A DNA stretch of 5,502 nt from NCBI GenBank assembly GCA_026991005.1, contig JALXCH010000347.1, positions 1 to 5,502 of the forward strand, read 5' to 3'. Made by a program: the position numbers and the translations under genes. Below the pieces are notes generated by a model, which was not told where the DNA came from, made no database searches, and worked only from the letters and a program-made list of their open reading frames with translations. The stretch comes from Calditrichia bacterium. GTDB lineage: Bacteria; Calditrichota; Calditrichia; RBG-13-44-9. Below, one piece after another: positions 1 to 5,502 of the stretch. Within the stretch, counting starts at the first letter, position 1. Every line of letters begins with the position of its first letter.

Positions 1-1
1 G

Positions 2-973
2 AAGAAGGGAGTACGGCCTTCCCATCCGGTTGTCATTGCCAGTGCCAATGGCGAACGAGCAACGGCCCGGGCGATGGAATTACTCCAGCAGGGCGCCGAT
101 CCCCTGGATGCGGTGATTGCCGGGGTGAATATTATCGAAAATGACCCGGAGGATGTTACCGTGGGATACGGGGGATTACCCAACGAAGATGGGGTGGTGC
201 AACTGGATGCTTCGGTAATGCACGGCCCCACCCACAATGCCGGAGCGGTGGCGGCGCTGGAGGGAGTAAAAAATCCTTCCAAAGTGGCAAAGCTGGTGAT
301 GGAGCGGACGGACCATGTGCTTCTGGTGGGCAAGGGTGCCCAGGATTTTGCCCGGGCCCACGGGTTTAAAATTGAAAATTTGTTAACGGAAAAAGCACGA
401 AAAATCTGGCTGCACTGGAAGGAAACGTTAAGCGATAAGGACGACTGGTTCCCGCCGGAACCGGATGAGTACGGAGAGGTGTTGCGCCAGTATTTTGATG
501 TGCATGGTACCATCAACTGCTGTGCGGTGGATGCCAATGGAAATCTGGCGGGAGTAACCACTACCAGTGGACTGGCCTTTAAAATTCCCGGTCGAGTGGG
601 CGATTCCCCTATTCCCGGTGCCGGGTTGTACGTGGATAACGAAGTGGGGGCTGCTGGCTCCACGGGACGGGGCGAGGCCAACCTGAAAAATCTGACCAGC
701 TTTATGGTGGTGGAGTTTATGCGGATGGGCAAATCCCCCACCGAAGCCTGCCTGGCTGCCTGCCAGCGCATTGTGGAACACACCAAACTGCCTTACCTGT
801 TGAATTCCGACGGAAAACCGCGATTTAATGTGAGCTTTTACGCCGTGAACAAAAAGGGTGAATTTGGTGGCGCGTCCATCTGGGGCCCCAAACAAATGCA
901 GGTGTTCGATGCAAAAGGGAATCGGAAGGTGGAAATGGCTTTTCTCTTCGATAAAAAATATCGTAAACGATAG
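2..973 (+). CDS. Glycosylasparaginase / isoaspartyl peptidase family Ntn-hydrolase, N-terminus cut off
   Basis: This family is made as an inactive precursor that cuts itself before a threonine, which becomes the N-terminal nucleophile. Members hydrolyse the N4-(beta-N-acetylglucosaminyl)-asparagine link of glycoproteins, or asparagine / isoaspartyl bonds. The frame is open to the left edge, so the ATG at 74 is internal. The 24 codons before it read on as PVVIASANG..., a typical early strand of the fold, and 323 residues are visible. Counting from that internal Met, HGTIN places the predicted nucleophile at Thr146 (bases 509-511). GRVGDSP (173-179) supplies the usual substrate-binding Arg and Asp, and GSTGRGE (195-201) the oxyanion Thr-Gly. 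The acidic, Trp-rich stretch at about 106-143 is the expected linker before the cut. Flavobacterial relatives are exported; any signal peptide would lie outside the window. Family assignment is firm, but the exact substrate is not: glycosylasparaginase is favoured from the long GVTTTSG...VDNEVGAAGSTGRGE-type core. Confidence 0.93.
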   Translation, partial: KKGVRPSHPVVIASANGERATARAMELLQQGADPLDAVIAGVNIIENDPEDVTVGYGGLPNEDGVVQLDASVMHGPTHNAGAVAALEGVKNPSKVAKLVMERTDHVLLVGKGAQDFARAHGFKIENLLTEKARKIWLHWKETLSDKDDWFPPEPDEYGEVLRQYFDVHGTINCCAVDANGNLAGVTTTSGLAFKIPGRVGDSPIPGAGLYVDNEVGAAGSTGRGEANLKNLTSFMVVEFMRMGKSPTEACLAACQRIVEHTKLPYLLNSDGKPRFNVSFYAVNKKGEFGGASIWGPKQMQVFDAKGNRKVEMAFLFDKKYRKR

Positions 974-1035
974 TTGAATTGGCTGGTTACCTGGAGTAAC
1001 GGGCGGGGGAAAGAGGAGAGTGGGTAAGGTTAAGA

Positions 1036-1079
1036 AATCTAAAGACTGCGTTACATCTCCGTAACGCAATCTTTAGATT
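1036..1079. terminator. Shared bidirectional hairpin terminator between convergent genes
   Basis: Two 19-base arms (1036-1054 and 1061-1079) flank a six-base loop, atctcc. Eighteen positions pair perfectly. The one exception, C1046 opposite A1069, is a C-A mismatch in the rightward transcript but a G-U wobble in the leftward one. The leftward RNA then runs into UCUU after two stem U's, so it is the better terminator. The rightward tail (gtgatatttctc) is only loosely U-rich. The hairpin starts 63 bases after the asparaginase stop and lies 43 bases past the protease stop, the right place to end both transcripts and stop collision between them. The structure is seen in the sequence; its function is inferred. 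Confidence 0.8.
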
Positions 1080-1121
1080 GTGATATTTCTCGAAAGAAAC
1101 TTCTATTTCGGTACTGAAATT

Positions 1122-4100
1122 TTACTTCATTAAAATAACCTTCTGCACCCGCTGCACGTCCCCGGCTTTTAAAACGACATAATAAATTCCGGAAGCAATT
1201 CCCCGGGCATTCCATTCCAGCCGGTGTATCCCGGCTTCCATCCGTCCCTGCTGCAATACCGCCACCCGTTGCCCTAAATTGTTGTACACTTCCAGTGCAA
1301 TTTTCTCGCTGCTCGGAAGATAAAATTTAATGGTGGTACTGGGATTGAAGGGATTGGGGTAATTGGGGTACAATTGCACTTGCCGGGGCAGTGCGTTCGA
1401 GGTGTGTCCCAATCCTACCGGATTTTCGTTGGTTAATAAATAAACCACACTGTTCTCCAGCAAATTTTTTGCCACGGTGGTGTCCATGATGCTGCTGAAG
1501 TCGAATGCCCAGTACACAATCTGAGCACTAAGGGGATTGGTATTGTCGTCGTAAATCAGAATTCCTGCTGTTCCCGGTTCGCTTTGCGGCTGATATACCA
1601 GATAGCTTTGCATATCCGGCGTCATCGCATCCTGATCGTACCACCCTAGCATAGAATTATAATTCAAATAAATGGTGGAAGGCAATGAATTGGGAGTGGT
1701 CACCAGAGGATGCTGTGATTGTGCGGTAATTTTCTGCAACGGACCTTCGTCATCTCCCTGCCAGTCGGTAACATGGAGAACTTGTGCGGCGAAATCGGAA
1801 TATCCCACTCCGCTGACGGCGTCGTATCCCACCTCGCCCCCTTCAATTAACAGCTTTCCGCCATTCTGAACATGCTGAATGAGTGCCTGGCGGTAAGTGG
1901 CATTGGCTACCGGTCCGGGATTCTCCCCCGAAGCGGAAATTACCAGATTGTATTGGCTCCAGGTCTGGGGATTGGTTGTGGTGGGCGATTCCGTGGTCAC
2001 CAGAAAGCCCAATTCGTTTAGGTAGTGAGAAATAAGCTGGGTGGAGGTGGTGGTCTGCTCGGGATGGTATTCCACCATCTGCCCACGGTCTTCAAAACTT
2101 CCCCGGCTGGGAGTTTCATCATCAATTACCAGCACAAATCCCCGCGTAGCCACTACGGTAAACTGATGGTAACCGCTCTGGGGATGGTATGTGGTATTGG
2201 GGTTACTGGCCAGGTCGCTGGCGTGGATGCGATATTCAATCACATCGCCCACGTGTACCTGGGTGGTATCTTCATTAAACACCCCGCTGTACAAATCGTC
2301 CTGAACATGAGTGAGGGGGAAATTATTTTGTGCTACTCCGTTCTTTTTCCACTCCACGTACAATTGTGATTCATCCACTCCCAGGTTGTCCGAAATGTGC
2401 GCCGGTACCACCGCGGGCCATTTCATATGGGCTACATCTGATAATGGTTGATGCACAATAACCGGTGGAACGGTATCTGGTCCCACATGGAAGGTGTACA
2501 ACTCCGTTGGGGCATGGATTGGCGCGTTGGCCGCAATTCCACTGTCGTTTACCGCATGGATGTAATAAGACACATCTGTTTCGCTCCCCGGCCCGGGAAT
2601 TTGCGCCTGATATAAATTACTCCCCAGGGGTTGCAGTGCTACCTGCTGAAAGTTGCCCTGCCCGTAGCGATAAAACACCCATAGGGAATCGCTGTTCAGG
2701 GGGAAATTGCTGGTAATGGTGGCTTCCACCGTGTAGGGCCCGGTTAAGTCTTCCGTATCGCTTAGCGGCGTGTGAGAAATTTGCGGGGTGTAGTAAAATG
2801 CTGCGGCATAAGCATCGATAACGCCCCAGCCGTATTCGTTGTTGGGGTTTGAAGCATGGTCCGCCGTGGCTTTTAGAGCAGCGATAATTTGCATGTTGCT
2901 CAGGTGGGGATTTACCTGTAGAATTAACGCAGAAGAACCAGCGGTAAGTGGGCAGGAGAAACTGGTGCCATCAACGAGGAGGTACATGGAAGTATGAAGG
3001 GAACTGGGGGCTACCACCTGGCTCGCTTGTGCCATCACATCCGGTTTAATCCGGCCGTCGGCGGTGGGTCCCATGGAGCTGAAGTACACCCGCAGCCCGT
3101 TGCCATCCACGCCTCCCACGGCAAGTACGCTGTCCCCGTCTGCCGGAGCCACCAGAGTATTGGGATTACTGGGTGTGGAAGACCCTTCGTTCCCGGCGGA
3201 ATTCACCACCAGAATCCCCCGGCTGGCAGCCCGGTCGGCACCAATCGTTACAATGGCAGTGTTTCCATCCATATCCTGCCAGGTGTAACTGGTCTGTCCC
3301 GGGTCAAAATCCCGATATCCCAGCGAACTGCTGATGATATCGGCACCCAGGCTGTCTGCCCATTCCGCTCCCGCTACCCAATGGTCTTCTTCAATGTGCT
3401 GTTCGTAATCGGTATTTTCCGTTTTTGCCAGCAAAAAACTGGCACCAAAGGCAGGTCCAATTAAACTGCCCGGTTTGTATCCCGCAATGGTCCCCAGAGT
3501 AAGCGTGCCGTGGTCGCCATGTCCCATCTGCCCCGGTTGATCCCACACAATGCTGTCGCCATTCACAAAATCCCAGGTCTGCAGAATGTTGATGCCCACT
3601 AGTGCCTCGTGCTGCAAATTATTGAATCCGGCATCCAGCATGCAAATAATTACGCCGCTGCCATCGTAGCCCAGGTCGTGGAGTGCCGGAACGTTAATTA
3701 AATTATTCTGGGTGAATGAAGCACCGTAGTCCAGCAAATGGTCGGTGGTATTTCTGGAACCTTGGTTTGGAGGCACTGGTCTGCCTTCCGGAACCTGCGG
3801 ACCGCGAAAGCGGTGCACCACGGTAATTTTTTCTACAAAGGGAAGGGCTTCAATCTGACGAATCTGGGCAGGGGTCGCCTCCAGAGAGGCGGCGTTAAGC
3901 CAACGGCTTTTGTGCCGAAAGCGGGTTGCCAGAGCACGCACCTGCTGCAGATACTGCGGATTCACCGGCACGTCGTAAAAGTCTACCAGTTGGTCGGCGG
4001 GGCGGTTGCGCAGCCGACGCGCCCGAGCATGGGGCAATAACCGCTGCTCTATTAACGGTAACTGCTGCTCCCAATCCGCTCCTTTATCAGTAAAAAATAC

Positions 4101-4241
4101 CCACACGGCAATGGTTTCCTCATCTGCCACCTGCTGCATTCTTTCCTGAAGCACCGGGGTGATTTTACTGCCCTCTGCTGCCTGGAGTAGGGCAGACGTT
4201 ACCAGAATTAAAATCAAAAATAAACCTGCCAATCGTTTCAT
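1122..4241 (-). CDS. Secreted subtilisin-like (S8) serine protease with T9SS-type C-terminal sorting domain
   Basis: A complete 1039-residue exported protease. Residues 1-22 are a signal peptide (KR, then a hydrophobic run, cleavage near LLQAA). About 30-147 look like an inhibitory propeptide, including the typical late box LNAASLEATPAQI. The S8 domain spans about 190-480, with Asp203 in LDAGF, His244 in DHGT, oxyanion Asn351 in SAGNEG and Ser427 in GTSFSCP, so it should be active. About 488-590 and 592-697 are Ig/Fn3-like beta modules. About 701-937 resemble a flavodoxin or class I amidotransferase-like fold (LVIDDE, then GGKLLIEGG). The last 83 residues hold YPNPFNPSTT and a GIASGIYYV strand ending in VILMK, as in T9SS type A sorting domains. 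The protein is therefore probably exported by Sec, then carried over the outer membrane by T9SS and anchored or released. The DAGF-type core matches an S8 subgroup common in Bacteroidetes-like bacteria. The substrate is unknown. The ATG start is supported by a ribosome binding site and the signal peptide. Confidence 0.95.
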   Translation of the reverse strand: MKRLAGLFLILILVTSALLQAAEGSKITPVLQERMQQVADEETIAVWVFFTDKGADWEQQLPLIEQRLLPHARARRLRNRPADQLVDFYDVPVNPQYLQQVRALATRFRHKSRWLNAASLEATPAQIRQIEALPFVEKITVVHRFRGPQVPEGRPVPPNQGSRNTTDHLLDYGASFTQNNLINVPALHDLGYDGSGVIICMLDAGFNNLQHEALVGINILQTWDFVNGDSIVWDQPGQMGHGDHGTLTLGTIAGYKPGSLIGPAFGASFLLAKTENTDYEQHIEEDHWVAGAEWADSLGADIISSSLGYRDFDPGQTSYTWQDMDGNTAIVTIGADRAASRGILVVNSAGNEGSSTPSNPNTLVAPADGDSVLAVGGVDGNGLRVYFSSMGPTADGRIKPDVMAQASQVVAPSSLHTSMYLLVDGTSFSCPLTAGSSALILQVNPHLSNMQIIAALKATADHASNPNNEYGWGVIDAYAAAFYYTPQISHTPLSDTEDLTGPYTVEATITSNFPLNSDSLWVFYRYGQGNFQQVALQPLGSNLYQAQIPGPGSETDVSYYIHAVNDSGIAANAPIHAPTELYTFHVGPDTVPPVIVHQPLSDVAHMKWPAVVPAHISDNLGVDESQLYVEWKKNGVAQNNFPLTHVQDDLYSGVFNEDTTQVHVGDVIEYRIHASDLASNPNTTYHPQSGYHQFTVVATRGFVLVIDDETPSRGSFEDRGQMVEYHPEQTTTSTQLISHYLNELGFLVTTESPTTTNPQTWSQYNLVISASGENPGPVANATYRQALIQHVQNGGKLLIEGGEVGYDAVSGVGYSDFAAQVLHVTDWQGDDEGPLQKITAQSQHPLVTTPNSLPSTIYLNYNSMLGWYDQDAMTPDMQSYLVYQPQSEPGTAGILIYDDNTNPLSAQIVYWAFDFSSIMDTTVAKNLLENSVVYLLTNENPVGLGHTSNALPRQVQLYPNYPNPFNPSTTIKFYLPSSEKIALEVYNNLGQRVAVLQQGRMEAGIHRLEWNARGIASGIYYVVLKAGDVQRVQKVILMK

Positions 4242-4246
4242 GGGAA

Positions 4247-4251
4247 CTCCT
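4247..4251 (-). promoter_or_regulatory. Ribosome binding site of the S8 protease gene
   Basis: Read leftward, AGGAG lies five bases before the ATG at 4241-4239 (AGGAG-TTCCC-ATG). It fixes the start chosen for the protease, since the signal peptide begins immediately after it. Confidence 0.8.
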
Positions 4252-4266
4252 GTATTTAAAGATTAC

Positions 4267-4295
4267 ATTTTAAAACCCGATAACCATTTGAGTAA
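4267..4295 (-). promoter_or_regulatory. Weak sigma-70-like promoter candidate for the protease gene
   Basis: In the A+T-rich part of the gap, the leftward strand has TAAAAT (4272-4267) as a possible -10 box. TTACTC (4295-4290), 17 bases further upstream, is a poor -35 match. No Bacteroidetes-type TAnnTTTG box was seen. The position, just upstream of the ribosome binding site, is plausible, but the match could be chance. Confidence 0.2.
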
Positions 4296-4329
4296 TTTTG
4301 TTCCCTCCATTCCCAATCCCCATCCTTTG

Positions 4330-4353
4330 CCATCAGGGGTTATCTCCCTGAGG
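4330..4353. other. Small hairpin in the smc-protease gap
   Basis: CC-A-TCAGGG (4330-4338) pairs with CCCTGAGG (4346-4353) as an eight-pair stem with one bulged A and a seven-base loop. No U-run follows on either strand, so it is not a standard terminator. It may lie in the protease mRNA leader if transcription starts upstream of it, or it may be chance. Confidence 0.25.
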
Positions 4354-4361
4354 AAGATGTG

Positions 4362-4387
4362 AAAAGAGCATTCCAGGGTATCCCGGA
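4362..4387 (-). terminator. Possible terminator of smc
   Basis: Read leftward, TCCGGG (4387-4382), the three-base loop ATA and CCCTGGA (4378-4372) form a six-pair G+C-rich stem with one bulge. It is followed after five bases by CTTTTC (U-run at 4365-4362). It begins 40 bases after the smc stop codon. The short stem and the offset U-run make it a weak candidate. Confidence 0.35.
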
Positions 4388-4426
4388 TTCATTACACTTT
4401 ATACGGATGAAATGCGCCTTTCCCTA

Positions 4427-5502
4427 TTAATCCAGGCGTACCGATACCACTTTACTCACACCGGGTTCTTCCATGGTAATGCCGTACATGGCCTGGGCGG
4501 CCTGCATGGTCATTTTGTTGTGGGTGACCAGAATAAACTGGGTGTTATTGGAAAATTCCTTCAGGGCGTGGGTGTACCGGGCAATGTTCACATCATCCAG
4601 AGGGGCATCCACTTCATCCAGAATACAAAAGGGGCTGGGTTTAACCAGGTAGATGGAAAAGAGAAGGGAGATGGCGGTGAGGGTTTTCTCCCCGGCGCTC
4701 ATCATGCTTAGAGTGGACAGGTTCCGTCCCTTAATGTGTACCGAAATATCGATGTTGGCTTCCAGGGGATCGTCGCTTTCCACCAGTTGCAGCTTTCCCT
4801 CCCCGTTCTCGAAAAATTTGCTGAACACCTTCTGGAAGTTTTCGCTAATTTTCTGGAAGGTCTCCATGAACAGGGTACGAGCCGTTTTGTTCAATTTTCG
4901 GATGGTTTCCAGCAGTTCGCTTTTGGCTTTCAGCAGGTCGGCCTGCTGCTCTTTCAGGAAGTCCAGACGTTCCTTCTCGCGTTCGAACTCCTTCACTGCC
5001 AGCGGATTCACTTCTCCCAGGCTCTCGATTTTTTTACGCAATGCGGCAACCTCTTCCTGCAACTGCTGGTAGGTTACGTTCTGGGGGAGGGGATGTTCCT
5101 GTAAAAATTTCTCCAGATCCTCGCCGAACTGCTCTTCCAGTTGTTCCTGCAGGGTTTTCTGTTTAACCTCCAGCTCGCGGATCTGCAATTCCAGTTCCCG
5201 GGCACGTTCCTGTGCCTGTACCCACAGTCGGTGCCGCTTTTTCGAAGCCCCTTCTTTGGCCATGATTAACGATTTAATCGACTGATATTGCGATTCCACC
5301 GTGTCCTTTTCTTTTTCCACGGCATCTCGCTTTTCGTACAGCTGTTCCAGCTCCCGGCGAAGCCCGGCATTTTCTTCTTCAAACGTTTGAATCTCTTTCT
5401 CGAAATCCCGAATTTCCTCACGAAGCCGTGTGATGCGCTGCTGCATCTCTTTGCGCCGCTCCCGCTGGTACTCCTGTTTCCGAACCAATTCGTTTAAGCG
5501 GT
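4427..5502 (-). CDS. smc: Chromosome segregation/condensation ATPase SMC, C-terminal part
   Basis: SMC forms a ring-shaped dimer with ScpA and ScpB that organises and separates the bacterial chromosome. Only the C-terminal arm and half-head are here, about 30% of a usual 1150-1200-residue protein. The frame is open to the right edge, so the TTG at 5488 is an internal Leu, not a start. Numbering from that codon, 1-119 are charged coiled coil. The coil breaks near FGEDL and HPLPQN (121-137) and resumes after the family box LGEVNPLAVKEFE (157-169). The head follows: signature loop LSMMSAGEK (260-268), Walker B CILDEVD (288-294) with catalytic Glu292, D-loop APLDD (295-299), and switch His323 in VTHNK. 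The segment KPSPFCILDEVDAPLDD separates SMC from RecN, SbcC and MukB. The signature has Ala where most SMCs have SGGE. Hinge and N-terminal Walker A lie outside the window. The protease gene follows 185 bases downstream on the same strand and is probably transcribed separately. Confidence 0.96.
   Translation of the reverse strand, partial: RLNELVRKQEYQRERRKEMQQRITRLREEIRDFEKEIQTFEEENAGLRRELEQLYEKRDAVEKEKDTVESQYQSIKSLIMAKEGASKKRHRLWVQAQERARELELQIRELEVKQKTLQEQLEEQFGEDLEKFLQEHPLPQNVTYQQLQEEVAALRKKIESLGEVNPLAVKEFEREKERLDFLKEQQADLLKAKSELLETIRKLNKTARTLFMETFQKISENFQKVFSKFFENGEGKLQLVESDDPLEANIDISVHIKGRNLSTLSMMSAGEKTLTAISLLFSIYLVKPSPFCILDEVDAPLDDVNIARYTHALKEFSNNTQFILVTHNKMTMQAAQAMYGITMEEPGVSKVVSVRLD

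Noticed and set aside
74..76. ATG at 74 as the start of the asparaginase
   Set aside because: The frame continues in good family-like sequence to the left edge, and no ribosome binding site precedes this ATG, so it is an internal Met.
986..1000. Short palindrome GTTAC-ctgga-GTAAC after the asparaginase stop
   Set aside because: It has only five base pairs and no U-run. Its arms resemble the inner stem of the 1036-1079 hairpin, but five bases are too few to claim a repeat.
1020..1064. Possible 14-codon GTG reading frame after a purine-rich stretch
   Set aside because: The purine run abuts the GTG with poor spacing, and the frame runs into the terminator stem, so there is no support for a real small gene.
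428..1069. Long leftward open frame (213 codons) antisense to the asparaginase gene
   Set aside because: It lies almost wholly opposite a well-supported enzyme gene, has no recognisable domain, and its start codon falls inside the terminator hairpin. It is a shadow frame.
1338..1375. Repeated ggattgggg-like motif near the protease 3' end
   Set aside because: It is the reverse-strand coding of the Pro-Asn-rich box YPNYPNPFNP, so the repetition comes from the protein sequence and not from a DNA repeat.
2994..3464. Rightward open frame (156 codons) opposite the protease catalytic domain
   Set aside because: It is antisense to conserved S8 sequence including Asn351, and its translation shows no domain, signal or coherent composition.
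4653..5072. Rightward open frames opposite the smc arm and head
   Set aside because: The Ser/Arg- and Phe/Leu-rich translations are what a coiled-coil gene gives on its reverse strand; no ribosome binding site or domain was seen.
5486..5488. TTG at 5488 as the start of a short SMC-like protein
   Set aside because: The frame stays open to the right edge with the same charged coiled-coil character, and the product would lack the Walker A half. It is an internal Leu of smc.

Overview
The window carries three protein genes, two of them cut by its edges, and no RNA gene, mobile element or CRISPR array that I can see. The organism is most likely a bacterium of the FCB group (Calditrichota, Ignavibacteria, KSB1 or Marinimicrobia-like). 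The main evidence is the exported protease, which ends in a type IX secretion (T9SS)-style sorting domain with the YPNPFNPST box typical of those lineages. The SMC head sequence and the glycosylasparaginase subtype also fit. This placement is inference from family resemblance, not a search result.

Layout: (1) bases 2-973, + strand: an Ntn-hydrolase of the glycosylasparaginase / isoaspartyl peptidase family, missing its N-terminus. (2) 974-1121: a convergent intergenic gap dominated by a long hairpin at 1036-1079, probably a shared bidirectional terminator. (3) 1122-4241, - strand: a complete 1039-residue secreted subtilisin-like (S8) protease with signal peptide, propeptide, catalytic domain, two Ig-like modules, a flavodoxin/amidotransferase-like module and a C-terminal sorting domain. 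(4) 4242-4426: a 185-base gap with a clear ribosome binding site for the protease, a weak promoter candidate and two small hairpins. (5) 4427-5502, - strand: the C-terminal third of the chromosome condensation ATPase SMC, running off the right edge.

The three genes do not form an obvious pathway. smc and the protease gene share a strand, but the gap and the hairpins suggest separate transcription units. The asparaginase points the other way and meets the protease gene tail to tail. The asparaginase and the protease both break down protein or glycopeptide bonds, so a shared nutritional role is conceivable but unproven. I found no convincing undescribed system. The most useful second looks are the protease's architecture, its only two cysteines sitting beside catalytic residues, and the strand asymmetry of the convergent hairpin.
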